This document shows, piece by piece, positions 45,501 to 58,684 of a DNA stretch of 64,000 nt. The stretch's first letter is position 1. The number at the start of each line of letters is the position of its first letter. Source of the stretch: Cryptomeria japonica (Eukaryota; Streptophyta; Pinopsida; Cupressales; Cupressaceae); the NCBI RefSeq assembly GCF_030272615.1, contig NC_081408.1, positions 306,492,450-306,556,449 of the forward strand, written 5' to 3'. The notes under the pieces were generated by a model. That model did not search any database. It saw only the letters and a program-made list of their open reading frames with translations, and was not told the DNA's origin. A program made the position numbers and the translations under genes.

Positions 45501-47115
45501 ATTCTGCCAGATAGTAGACAGTTGGGTTTTGAGCTTGGAGAGACTGGGATGAATACTATCAATGTTCTGCTAGTTGTTCCCATCCCAATAATCTGCCACT
45601 AACGTGCCAAAAGAGCCAATACAAGAGGGGGCATGGGAAGCCCACTCATAGAAATCCGTTAGGGGTTTGTCAAAAAGCCAGGGATCCTCCCAGAATCTCA
45701 CTTTTCTACCATTTCCAAGTTTCCATGTCACACCTTTAGCAATCACCTCTTTACATTTAGAAACATGGTTCCAGATATGAGATCCATTTATACTAAGATC
45801 CGAATTAAGAAAAGAAGATAGAGAATAGGACAGAAGAGAATACTTACTTCTCTAAATTTTGCACCATTCAGAATCAAAGTTAAACCATCTTCAAACTTGT
45901 TTTGACAAGAGAGCTTCATTTAAAGTGTGAATCCTCCTAAGCCCCAGACCACCTTTGCTTTTTGGCTTGTAGACCTGATCCCATGCCACCAAGGACATTC
46001 TTTGCTTTTCCTCCACCCCAGACCATAGGAATCTTCTTTGAATTTTCTCAATAGCTTCAGCATACTTGACTGGAATTTTGAATAAGCTAAGAGCATAAAT
46101 GGGGATACTTTGAAGAGTAGCCTTAAGAAGAAGGAGCGTACCAACTTGACTTAAGAGAGCCCCTTTCCAACCTGCAAGTTTTTTGTGAAATTTATCAACC
46201 AACGAACTCTAATAGGAGTCAGGAGGGGCAATACCCATGGGGAGACCAAGGTAGGTAGCAGGAAGGTCAGCAATCTTACACTCCAAAATTCTGTTGATCC
46301 TTTGTTGTCTTCTCTCCGGAGTGTTAATGAAAAAGACATCACTTTTGGCCCAGTTAATAAGCTACCCCATTGCAAAAGCATATTTACACAAGGTATTCTT
46401 CAGAACTTTAGCTTCTGAGATGCTTGAATCCCCCATAATTATTGTATCATCAACAAACTACTGGTGTGAACAAATAAGGTCAGCAGAAGAAGGTTGGAGA
46501 CCCTTAAAGGATCCTATCTGCACCAAATTTTCCATGGTCCGTCCAAAGCATTCTGCCATAATAATGAATAGGATGGGAGAGATAGGATCTCCTTACCTAA
46601 GACCTCTCGAAGCTTGGAAAAAGGTTGAAGGAGAACCATTGACAAGAACAACAAAGGATGCAGTAGTGGTAAGTTGGGATAAAAGATCCACAACTCTTGG
46701 GGCAAACCCAAAAGCAGTGAGTACTTTCTGTAGAAGAGACCAGTCCACCCTATCATAGGCTTTGGAGAGATCTAGCTTAAGGATGAGACCCTACTTCTTC
46801 GCTCTAACAAGAGAGTGAATATTCTCATGAATAGTAATAATGGAATTGAGAATTTGTCTTCCAGGAACAAACCCATTCTGCTAGTGTTTAATAAAAGCTG
46901 GGAGAATAGACAAGAGTCTAGAGGTCAGGACCTTAGATATGATCTTGTAAAAGGAATTGCAAAGGCTAATAGGTCTGAACTTGTCCAGAGAATTAGCACC
47001 TTGAATCTTGGGGATAAGAGCAATAAAAGTACCATTTATTTCCTTCAAGAGTTTTCTAGCCCCAAAGAATTCCTTAACCCCATTAGCAACATCAGTCCAG
47101 ATAATGTCCCAGATA
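45501..47115 (-). pseudogene. LINE reverse transcriptase
   Basis: Fragments in several frames cover the L1-type domain: FIALIPKIQGA and FRPISLCNSFYKIISKVL (about 47040-46930), then a conserved LKLDLSKAYDRVDW block (about 46790-46750), the GDPISPILF region (about 46590), FVDDT as the catalytic motif (about 46445, preceded by a stop), and the palm/thumb end with FLWSG and KPKSKGGLGLR (46040-45940). At least four stops or frame changes make it inactive. The N-terminal endonuclease and ORF1 are missing because of the truncation. Confidence 0.9.
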
Positions 47116-48294
47116 ATGTTTGTTATTGATGTTAACACTAGCTGCTTTGTTGTCTACTGACTTCTAGTAGAGTGGTTGGATTATGATGTTGATCAGGAGA
47201 TTTGTCTTAATTTTGGTTTGGCTTGTGGAATTGGCTTGGATTGGTTATTCATGTGTTCCTGATGCATATCAAATTTAGTTGGTTCGGGATTTGATGGTTG
47301 AGATGCTATCATTTGGTCTAGTAAGCCTTTTGGTCACCGGTAAGGGTTTTACCGACAATGCTTTGATGAAGATATTTTGATAAATCCACTAAGTGGTGTT
47401 GGTGTGGATTCTAGAAGGATATCAGGATACTGATGGTTATCATGTTTGTGTTCCAGTTGATCATGGTGTTTCATTTGGCTTATGGCAACCTATTTTGGGT
47501 CTGATGTTATTCTGCTTGGTTATGGAGTGATTTATGTAATGTGTTGGTTGATGCTCTCGATGCATCACCAGTTGGATTTATTATTTGGATTATATTGTTT
47601 AGATCTTAGGCCAACTTGGTTTATCATTATTTTGTGGGATTATGTAACAGATTTATTATATTATCTTTTAGGTGGCTGACCTAATTGTTTAGGTCCCAGG
47701 TTGGTATAAATATGATGTAAGATCTCTTTGTAGATCATGTATGGTCATGGGTTATTGGATTATCTGTATGCGAATAAAGTTGTAATCATATGCAAAGGTT
47801 TTGGTCTATCATAGGTGATCAAATTGGGTTTGTGTAAGAGGTTTAATACCTTCAGTATTGAGCTTAACTATACCCAGGCATAGGAGATGTTATTCTTGTC
47901 GTTCACTCATCTTTCAGGATTGTAGTTTGGATTTCTTTGTAGTTAGTGAGGCTCCTTTGTGATGAGAAGTGTGCTCTAGGCAGTGTGCCTTCCTGCATGT
48001 GCAAGCCCCTCTTATTGTAATCGCATACTTGTTGCAGAAGTATTATCTGACTGTGGGTAGGATTCCCACTGTGGTTTTTCCCTTTACCAGGTTTTCCACG
48101 TACAAATCTTGGTGTTATGTGTTGTGGATGGATGGTATCTGTTCTATGATTTATTTTTGTGATTAATTGTTATATCTTCTATTTCGATATTTGATTTACG
48201 AATTCCGATAGAAGGTTTTATGAGCTTAAAATTTTATAATATGTTGACAACTAATTTACACCCCCCTCTCAGTTGTCCACCCATTATCCTAACA
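47116..48294 (+). repeat. Copia LTR, right part, beyond the LINE
   Basis: After the right copy of ATGTTTGTT (47116-47124) the LTR continues through ATTGATGTTAACAC to the typical end (six C, TCTCAG, then CCTAACA at 48294). Together with 29048-29094 it is about 1.2 kb. Confidence 0.72.
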
Positions 48295-50668
48295 TAGATA
48301 TCCTAAAGAGAGTTGGAGCTATTATCCCATTCTCTTTTAACTTCTTAGAGTTTATTTATGTGTATTTATAATTGGGCTATTTTCTTTATATCTTCTAGAA
48401 GCATAGTTGGTATTTGAATGGTCTTTAGAAAATTTAGAGCTTCATATAGTATTCTAGTGATATGTGCTAATCACAAGTTGACAAAGTCCCTTAATTTCTA
48501 GAATATTTTTTGATATTCATCTCTTTGTTCCTAGACCTACTGGTATTGATCATATCTTTCAAGGCATCATAATTCTAAGATGATTGAAGGATCCAAAGTT
48601 TTGGATTAGCCACTGAGTCTTGCCAGGGGCCTAAATGGTTTGCCACTTAAAATAGTACTGATATAACATTGGTCCCAACAACAAAATCAATGTTAGCAAG
48701 AAATATGAGGGACACAGACTGGAGTTTTGTAACCTAAGGATTTTTGGCATTGGAGTATTTTATCCTAGACTTAGTCTTATTGAGGCAACATATATTTGTA
48801 TTCAAAACTAACATATCAAAACAAGAAAATCATACACACATAATAGATCAAAAATAAAAAATATTTCTATTCATGATATTCATTTGGTATTCATTAAATA
48901 TCCTTATATCTCCTTATATTCAATATTTCCACTTCCTCATATTCACCTTCTTCAACATTAATACTAGTAAATATATCTCACTATATGTAATGCCTACCAA
49001 AATACCTTGGAGAAATACACCTAATCTAACTACAAATAGAGATAATTTTTTTTAAAAGCTCATATACTAAAAAACACATACATTAATAACATTCATCTAA
49101 TGCATATCAAATACATCATCTACTAAATGCATCATTACAAATTACATCTTTTTCTAATTACAACAAAGCATACAACATCATAACACAACTACGCAAGTGG
49201 AATAACACATGATATCATCTTTTCCCCTAGGGTATCTCAATGTCACTACTTTTAAGAGGAACATCTTATAGACTAAGTTAATTTTAGAGCACCAATTGAA
49301 ATGTTCCTAACCCCCCGTCACTACACATCCATTCTACTCATTATGAATCCAAACACATATCCCTTCATAAGATAGTACTAGATCATAATCTAAGATTCAC
49401 AATGCTTAACAATAGGATTACTAACATATACAAGTACATAAAGTATAACATCAATGCTTAACTATTATAGGTGCATGATACCACCTAAGACACCTATATC
49501 ATTTCCCTATAATCCATACATAATAGCATCTCTAACACATACCATATGAAATGTTAACAACGCACTATTATAATTTCCATTCTACTTCAATCTCTAAGAT
49601 CATCAATGCTTCTCATTCACAATCTTACAAGAATCGTCTAACTTGAAATGAAACCACATATCCAACTCTTTAAGTGGAACTGGATCATTTCTTAAAGATA
49701 CATATCATCACATCAATATTACTAATCACATTCTCATACACAAATCATAACAAGTAATAACCCTTCTTAACACATGATACCACCAATATTCACACATAAA
49801 TAATCTAACTCAAACCCATTCGTAATGAACACTTACACAATATAGATCACATGGCATAACATTATCTTAATACATTCCAAGGTCATAACCTTCCAACATC
49901 ATATTACAGGATATTACGAATCACAAGAGCACATATTTTGTATCCACATTTAACAAATCATCATGATACAATATTAACCCTAATGGATAGAAATAAGCTC
50001 CATAACTCAAACACATAATAGAGAATCATTGAATCCATACAAATCCATGACTACTCATTCATTTGCATATCCCAAGAGTAACTAACACCAAGGATTAACA
50101 CCCTTCAAATAAAGGCATACATGATCATTTTTATATTCACTACCATCCACAAGATATACATAATCATTGCAATCATTTAATTCCTAATAGCTGGAAATTA
50201 CATTTATCATGAATATCCATTTACAATAATATTATCTTATATATCTCATTTCTAAATCAATCTTTTACAAGTCTCATTACACATATTCCAAGATATTGGT
50301 TACATGACTTCCTTTATAGTTACATCCTTTTGAGTTGCATACCGCATGATAACAACCATAATTACACAGATTTTGTTCCAATATGCATCCACATGAAGAG
50401 ATAATATAAATCCAAGTCCATGCATGCAACATCGAACAAAGAACATCCCAATGGAAGAAGGCATTAAACCACCCAACCATGTGGAACCAAATAGGAACCA
50501 CCCCTCGTGCTAGGAGATGACATGGGGTTCCAACACTCCCTCAAGATCTAGGTTGACACCTAATGACTATGGGGCTCATCATAGCACATAATGAACTCAT
50601 CATAACAATAATCACATGACAACACAAGGCTGAAATCAACAATAAACTCTTCCAGAGGCATAAATATA
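48295..50668. other. Relic sequence without a supported gene
   Basis: The stretch is AT-rich with CATA/ATCA-rich phrases. A sequence starting TGTAATGCCTACC at about 48985 resembles a gypsy LTR end, but no partner LTR was found. The part 48300-48790 could be a decayed copia or gypsy internal piece; I cannot support a domain. Confidence 0.35.
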
Positions 50669-51455
50669 TGTTGGCAAATACACACTCCAATGAGAAATTG
50701 TAGGTGATTGAAGGTTTTGTCATTGATGGCAACCTTGCAATCATATGATACTAGCAAGACAAGATACTGGAACTGGCAATGACAAACTCTACACCGGCAC
50801 TCAGAACACCGACAGTGAAAGGAAGGATACCAGCACCCTGGCCGACATGAATTTTGTTTGTAAAGTATTTTGTAATTAATTGTAAAATCATTGTAAGCTG
50901 ACATGGTGAGTTGTAATATGACTCATATATGTATGAGATCATTTTGTAATAGAAAAGAGGAGTGATAGGATGTGAGATAAGAAGACCTACTATGTGAATT
51001 ATAGGTTAAGGGTTTATGTTTGTAGCAGAGCTTAAACTAGTACTGGATCTGGCATAGCAGATGCTAATCTGAAGCAGTACAAGACATTGGATTAATATAA
51101 TCCATTTTTGTAAGTCAGTGTGACTTCTTTTATAATTGAGCAGTGAGCTCTAGGCACTTGGCCTTCCTGCATGTGTAGGCCCCTATTGTAAGAGTAATAT
51201 TCCCTTATTGGCCAGTAAGCAAATATTGTGGGTCACAAATCCCACTAAGGTTTTTCCCACACTAGGTTTCCTCGTTAAAATATTGTGTTATGGTGTGCTT
51301 CTCATGTGGTTGTTGTTATTCTTGTTTACTACATTATTTCTTATTTACTGGTACATAGTCTTAATATGCTTTTCATGTTTTAAGTCAAGTAAATTTATAA
51401 ATTGGTTAGATATTGATTCACCCCCCCCCTCTCAGTATCTTTGGGAATCCTAACA
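50669..51455 (+). repeat. Solo copia LTR, 787 bp
   Basis: It begins TGTTGGCAAATACAC and ends with nine C, TCTCAG and ATCCTAACA. It is flanked by ATATA on both sides (50664-50668 and 51456-51460). No internal region is present, so it results from recombination between the two LTRs of a former element. Confidence 0.88.
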
Positions 51456-54199
51456 ATATAATCATGGCATATGGACATGGTCACATGTAGGAATGGAGTG
51501 TCATCATATGTTTTCCTCATATAGAAGGGAATATGGCTATCCTTACTAGTCACGCTCCTATGTGCTAGCCTCACAAAGAAGGTAAATATGCACCCATATT
51601 AGACATGTATTATATCCTCACAAAGAAGATAAATCCATACTCCTAATAGTCATACAAAATACCCTCACAAAACAAGGATGAAAACAATCCCTTAACAGAC
51701 ATGTGGAGCCATCTCAACCTATTTGATTACAAGGGAGATTGAATTTCCATATCATATGGCCTAACAAAATATAATTATCTTATTAGGTAAAACCCAAACT
51801 CAATCAATTTTTACATGTTATCACTGAATTACAAAGAGGAAAACTCCCATTGTGCTCTGGTGGTCTAGGTGCCAAGCAACCTAACTCACGTGACCTTGGT
51901 AATCACAAGGAAGCCCACTCCCCCTAATCATATGCCAAGACATAGGGTAACACATAAAATGGAATCAAAACACATGAAATAATATTTACAAGAAGGCATA
52001 ATATCACTGAGCACATACTACACATAGAGCATACATATGATCCATTACAAGAATAGGGCCTTCACAAATGCCTCATAGGCATAGTACCAAAGCAAGAACA
52101 TGAAACATAAGAGCATCATAAACTAATGAAAACCCTCAACAAAGAGGTATAAAACATCCCACTGGAGTCATAGAAACAATCCTGAAACAACAAGGCAAGA
52201 ACCTCTTGCTAGAGTGAACTTTTGCATAAGAAAACTCCTCAATAGTAGGGCATGATCCCACTTACCAGAGCACAAAATATAACCTGAAACATCAACCAAT
52301 AAAAATTTCTCAACATAGACTTTGCATGCCTCTGGGAACATCACACAATCCATGCTAGGACTTTAAAGCACTAAAATTGACCTTTCTGGGTCTTTCGGAG
52401 CAATTTACCTCTCTTGGTATGTACAGTGGCATTCTTGGTTTGTAGGGTGGTGTTTCTAGGACATTTTCTAGCTTTCTAGTTCATTTCATAGAATTTATGA
52501 TCCATTGATCAGTGTTTTGGGTACAAAGGTTAGCTTTCTCAATCTGTAGGTTAGCTCTCCTGGTTAGTTTGTCAGCTCTTTGGGTCTGAAAAATGGCATT
52601 TTTGGTATGCATAGAAGCATTCCTGGTAGATAGGGTGGCGTTCCTAGTTAGTATGGTGGCGTTTCTGGTAAAGTATGCAATATCTCAAGTTTGAAGGATC
52701 CAAAAGGTAAAGTAACTGCCCAGATTGACTTAGGAGACAAAAATGACCTCAAGGACATGACTAGGAGGTAGGATGAGCATCAAAAAGGGTATACACATGG
52801 TTTCTACATCAAATAAAACTCACAGGAATGAGTTTGCAACTCAGTCGATAAGCAACTTGTCCAAAACTACATTTTGGGAGTCTAGGTGCATGGGAGATAA
52901 CTCTAACTCTACATAGGCCAAATGGACTTAACAAATGCAACTTCAAAAACCAAAACACACTTGCAACATGATTACAATAGACAAAAATATACCATAGATA
53001 GTAACACAAACACTCAAGACATAGAAAAATAGCCCCTATTACAACCGGAAGTTCACAAGGACTACAATACCCAAATGAACATTCAATAACAATAAGAAAA
53101 TTATATAAACATACAGAAAAAGTAAATACATATATGCATTTATCCACCATTCACTTACACAGCCAAAACAACTCAAGAATCTCACTCAAACATAAAGAGC
53201 AATCTACAATTTCCCCGTTTCATTCATTTAATTCCAAAGGATTTAAACTATAATGTCTTTCTTTTCCACATCCATTCAACAATCACAAATAAATCATTTT
53301 CACGGGAAGACACAAAGAAGACAAATTTTTAGAAAATCTAAAAATGGAAGAACTCCAACCTGGAGATTGCAAATCCAAGGATGAAAACTGAAGAAGAGCT
53401 TCCAAAATCCAAATGCAAACCAATATCCAAGCCAAAATCTCAAAGCTTCAATAAAAAATCCCCCCGACTGGTAACCCGACAACCATCTAGAAATTTCAAA
53501 TAAATAGAAAATACACAGCAAACTATGCAAAAATCCCAATCAATCAAAATAATTCAAAAATCAATATTTCTTACCTATCTTGTATAGTTCCAAGGTAAGA
53601 ATATTTTATTATATTTATTACCTGTTATTCCAAATTCACCCAATCAATTAGGAGGGTAGGTAAAATCAACTTTATTTTATTTTAACACCTCCCAAGCATA
53701 GTAAAAGCAAAATAATAATATTATTAGTTTTAAGAGTGTAGAAATAGAAATAGGCTTTATACTTTTATAATTATTAATTAATCAAAATCAACTTAACAAC
53801 TATATCTAAAATAAATTAAAATAAATCAATCATCAATAAATAAAATCAAAGGATAAAATTAATTAAATAAAATAATAGTCAATAAATCAATTAAATAAAT
53901 AACAATCAATTAAATCCAAAATAAAACCAATTAATTAATAAATTAAACATTAATTAATTTAATAACAATAAATCAAATGTCCATTAATTAATTAATTAAT
54001 TATAACTTTATTAATTATTACTCAACATTAATTAATTAATTAAATAAACAGTATCCAACCATAAGATAATTAATCCAATCCATGATAAACCATACACACA
54101 CACATAACCAACTGCACATAGGTAGAACGAGATACCAACTCAAGACTAGACAACACTTACACCTGACAAGACTGGCAAGGTGAACATACTAGACCATGA
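51456..54199. other. Relic sequence without a supported gene
   Basis: It consists of AT-rich sequence with a degenerate array at 52380-52690 and an extremely A/T-rich, TTAATTAA-laden stretch (53690-54060). Minus-strand frames at 52809-53150 and 53300-53539 have no recognisable motif. It may be part of the same old element as 48985-50668. Confidence 0.35.
52380..52690. repeat. Degenerate array built on GTGGCGTTCCTGGT
   Basis: Irregular phrases such as GTGGCATTCTTGGTTTGTAG, GTGGCGTTCCTAGTTAGTAT and TTAGCTCTCCTGGTTAG recur every 20-35 bases. The style is like the arrays at 17345, 23290 and 39290, but the core sequence is different. Confidence 0.6.
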
Positions 54200-55835
54200 T
54201 GTTAATCCTATGAGGATCCAGTTAATACTGAGAGGGGGGGTGAATCAGTATTAAGACCAATTCAAACTTTAACTCAAAATCAAACTTATTTCAGATTTGA
54301 GATCATTTAACAAATATCTCAACTTCTGTAATTAGATCTAATAACCTCTTTATCATATTTGCTTAACTCATTAATCAAATCATTTACCAATATATTCACC
54401 TCCAAAGTAATCACATAAACTTGATCAATTACCGAATCATTAAAACTATCAATAAGATCAAATACTTTTTCAAACAACTTCTTGTGAGTACTGGTAACCT
54501 CTGATAAAATTCTAATAAAACATCATAACCGGTTTCTCAGAAATAATGCATGAAATGAAATATAAACAAGAACATCACATGAAAAAAATTCCACACATGA
54601 ACACCATAATTTTTTGACATGGAAAACCAAATAGGGAAAAAACCACAGTGGGAGTTGGCACCCACAAATATTTGTCCTCTTTCGAAGTACGCCTTGTTAG
54701 GAGCTTAGCCCTGTTAGGAGCTTACAATACACCCAGTTAAGAGCAGACCCTATTAGGAGTCACCCAATTAGGGGATTTTCCTTGCAAATCGGTTAGGAGC
54801 TTGATGATCTATTGGGATCAAATTCATGAGAGGATTTAACACTCTTTTGAGAGCTGCCCTATTAGGGGACTTAAATGTTTAAGGCCTATTAGAACCTACT
54901 CGATCAAGGGATTTAACCTGGTACAACTGTTAGGGAACAACGGTAAGAAAATGATCTATTTACTTGCACTTCTTTGTTTGCTTGATTAGATCTAGTTATA
55001 CACAACACTTTGCAACTCTTAGGAAGATTTCACACTTCACTTGGATGGCTTAACACATTCTCAAGAATACCAACACAATAAACATCAATTGTGTCAACCT
55101 AAATAGCCATCTCAATTAGGTCGGCCATAAAACCTAATTACATCATGAATTTACAAAAAGATCACAAAAGATCATCATAGATCACTATCTAGACCATTAC
55201 AACAAATTACAATGCAATATCAACCATTGGTTGATTGTAACCCATTACTAAAATTTGATTTGTATCCTCAAAACACTCTACTAAGCATTTCGCTGATTCT
55301 GAAGAAAATCTTCCTTGAATCACGCTAAAACAGCTATCAAATCTTTAACGCGAGTTGTGTCTTGTTACCAACTTTATGTAGACTCGCTGTCGATCACCGT
55401 TGTAACATAAATCATTACTGGTTCTTCATCAGTCCTTAAACCCTACTAAAACCTTAGCAAAACTTCAACATAATTTGAAGCATGTCTTCCGGTCATATAC
55501 ATCTTTCCATGATACAAGTTCACCATCCAAACCACAAATCACCAATCATCACCAATCAATCGATCCAATCAAAACAATTCTTCTTTACCAATTAAAGTCC
55601 TAATTCATAGACTTTATCGCTCTATCGATAAACCCTGTCTTCTGGTAAACCAAATCACTTAGATGAAAAAACAAAAACATCAGTTTCCAGCAATGACAAC
55701 ACAAATAATCGATCATGTCATGTGTTCATAAAATCTCAATCTCTTCATCACAAATAGACTTATATCCTTCACCGGTGCATTCATCCAACTTCAACTGCAT
55801 CACCTGATCTACATCAGTTATGCCAAATGCCAACA
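54200..55835 (-). repeat. Copia LTR, about 1.6 kb, minus strand
   Basis: On the minus strand it starts TGTTGGCATTTGGC and ends with the GATTCACCCCCCCTCTCAGT signature and GGATTAACA. No polypurine tract or primer site is seen outside it and no clear target duplication was found, so it is a solo or truncated LTR. Confidence 0.65.
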
Positions 55836-57027
55836 AGTAGGTGAGGAAAACCAAGTCATCTCCAAAAAATGCCATTGGGATTAGGACACACTCAGACCTG
55901 TGAGACCAGGTGGAGTCGATGTCTAGTACTTACAATCCTGCATCAACCGATAAACACAAAAGAACATAAATATATATATATATATACAACACCATAGTAT
56001 CATGCAAGTGAAAGCGAATCACAACACCTTATCATGCTTGTTTTGAGTGATAAGGCATCATCCCTTTCATGAAGACAATCACCCAACACAAACACATCTT
56101 ATAAAATCATCATCATGAAGCAGGGTTAGTATCATCATCATGTATCATGAAATAATATAAATCATAGAGGACTCTCAAATACATATAATTCCATCAAAAA
56201 ATATCATCCATCACATAGATCATCAAAATTCATCAATATAACACATGTCTGTATAGCATCATAAATGTCTTTTGCATAGAAATAAAGTCATAACCATCAT
56301 CATAAGTCTAGCTAAGTCTATTGAATCATGAATCAAAATGTAAGTCTAGGAGGGAAACTAGACTATATACTTAAATTTACAATAAAGGGATGTGGCCTTT
56401 AGATAGTATCCCAAGACTATATTCTATACTCCAAAGTTCATATTGCAAAAAATTCTTGCAATAAGATCCAGTAGCCTCCCTGGATCGGTTAGTACCCTAT
56501 TTTTTGGCCAACTTGGACAAATTCAGCATGGATTTTTTTTTCTTCTAAAATATACATTGACTCGCAATGAAAATTAATACACCTTTCTAATATTCGCCAA
56601 CATTTATAAGTCTTTAGGGGTCCTTTTACTTGAGCTTATCACTAGTGCTTACATTAGTTGTGATAGTTAGACTATCATTAGCTTAGCTAAGAATCCTACC
56701 TTCAATTCTCACAATAAACACATTGATGTATAATGTCACTTTGTTCAAGGTAAGGTTGAGCAAAACAAAGTGTTAATTTAGAATATAGTTTATACTTTAA
56801 TAAACATTGTAGGCTACCTTACTAGATAAGAAAACATTAATAAGTTTCTTCGATATAAGGAAATTGTGAGCATTTAATTTTATTCTCCTAGCTATTAGTC
56901 TTATTTTGCTTGAACTCTTATGTTTCTTTTTAAATCCATAAAAAAATTGAATACTATTAATATTTAATGGTATATACTTTATAAATTCTAGGAAGAATGT
57001 AATATTTAATAGTTTGGAACATGTTTA
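55836..57027. other. No gene seen
   Basis: AT-rich sequence with a short TATA microsatellite (about 55970-55986) and CATCAT-rich phrases. Nothing recognisable on either strand. Confidence 0.4.
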
Positions 57028-57056
57028 TGTTGGCAACAACAATGAAGGAAAACTAA

Positions 57057-57087
<31 letters not shown>

Positions 57088-58383
57088 TGAATCAATTTTC
57101 ACCTGATCTTGATCTACAAACTTAACCACAAATACAGATATGATAAACTGTGACAATAACAAAGATAAGAAAATTGATAGCACAACATACAACACCAAGA
57201 TTTTCATGTCGAAAACCAAGTTAAGGGAAAAACCACAGTGGGAACCTATCCACTTGATAAGATGATACTTTGGAGTACTAAATGAAAATATTACAATGGG
57301 GAATCCACATGCATTTAGACACACTACCTAGATCTCACTACTCAAAAGATAGTGACCCAGAAGGCTACAACCCTCAGGGAAGTCTCGCTGACTTACAATA
57401 AGATTCAAACTACAATTCAGAAGGAATGAACTGCAATAATAGCATCTCCAAATTCCTAATGATAGTTCCAGTTAAGCACAATTGTCTGCTCTGCAAAACC
57501 AATCTCTTCTCAATCATAATTCTAAAGGAGGAATCACTTTTTCACTCATACACCACTCTCTAATAATGCAGACACAGCCACGAAATGCAATTTACATGAC
57601 AATATCACCTATTTATACAACTCATCAACCTTGACAACAAGGTTGGCTAAACCCTCAACTCACAATTACAAAATTACAACGCACGATACAAAGATCGACC
57701 ACCAAACCAATAAAATGATATACATGGCATAACATGGACCTAATTAAAATCTCCAAACATGCAACACCACCGGAAATCACTCCAAGATCAACTGCAACAC
57801 ACTACACCACCAAGAAAACCGCATAGCACGAAGAACATAACCGGTTCAGCAAAATCACCATCAACTCACACAATGATCAATGCGGATCATCAAGACAAAT
57901 AGGACACAATTAGGAAACACTAGAAAGAATGTTAGAATCATCAGAAATGGCTGCACCAACACCACTTATCAAATCTTCATCGATCAACATTTCAAACTCA
58001 AGAACACTCAAACAACAACAACTATCACGAACAAAGATAACTTGTAGAGCACCAAATCATGAACCATCTGAAATAAAGATACACAAGACCATCCCAATTA
58101 GTCTCCCAAAGACTCAACTCAAGATCTGATCACACCGGAATATACTGGAGGAAATATTGAACTCTGCAAAGCACTGATCAGAAAAACAAACTGCAAAGCT
58201 AGATCATATGATATGATCAATTAAGCTTCCTGAATCACCAAAACCAATACAGAAGAATATAGTGATACTATAAATACTCCATGCACCAAATCATGATCCA
58301 AATAAACCAATAAACAATCACTAAAGCACGAATATGTTGACATCAATGACAACAACATATCCTAGAAGCATCAATGTCCAACA
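57028..58383 (-). repeat. Copia 3' LTR, 1,356 bp
   Basis: On the minus strand it starts TGTTGGACATTGATGC and ends TTGCCAACA. It contains a run of 29 G on the plus strand (57059-57087) at the place where related LTRs have 5-11. Confidence 0.85.
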
Positions 58384-58396
58384 ATCTCCCCCTTTG
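58384..58396 (-). promoter_or_regulatory. Polypurine tract of copia element
   Basis: The minus strand reads CCAAAGGGGGAGAT directly before TGTTGG. Confidence 0.85.
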
Positions 58397-58684
58397 GCAT
58401 TGATGGCAACATATGAATGTGAAAAACAATCAATGCAAGGAAAGAATATAATTACAACAAACTCCCCCTAAGATCAAGAAGATAAAATAGTTTTTCACAT
58501 GCTTCTCTCCCCATTTGACAACAATACCAAAGATCTCAAAACAAAAAACCAAATTCACTCCCTTAGAATATAAAGCATGAATCTCTCCCCTAGACTACTC
58601 CACCAAAGGAGCAACACCAACTCATCAATCCAAATAAAAGGAATAAGATTGTGAAGTCCACTTAATTGATGCACCTTAATGCAT

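Larger units (their letters stand above)
29095..47115 (-). mobile_element. 5'-truncated L1-type LINE, split by a LARD element
   Basis: Reading leftward, the order is reverse transcriptase (47115-45501), the LARD insertion, reverse-transcriptase zinc finger (32360-31750), RNase H (31700-31195), then 2.1 kb with an additional ORF. The flanking direct repeats ATGTTTGTT (29086-29094 and 47116-47124) fit target-primed insertion. The right end starts inside the reverse transcriptase, a usual 5' truncation. No poly(A) or simple tail is seen at the left end. Without the LARD the LINE is about 4.9 kb. Confidence 0.8.

Noticed and set aside
46185-46758. Plus-strand frames across the LINE reverse transcriptase
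   Set aside because: Reverse-transcriptase motifs are on the minus strand; these are shadow frames.
53690-54060. Very A/T-rich stretch as a replication origin or matrix attachment site
   Set aside because: Composition alone does not support this; similar TTAATTAA-rich sequence occurs in several retroelement LTRs here.
57025-57324. Minus-strand frame with a poly-proline run
   Set aside because: The proline run is the 29-base G homopolymer inside a copia LTR.
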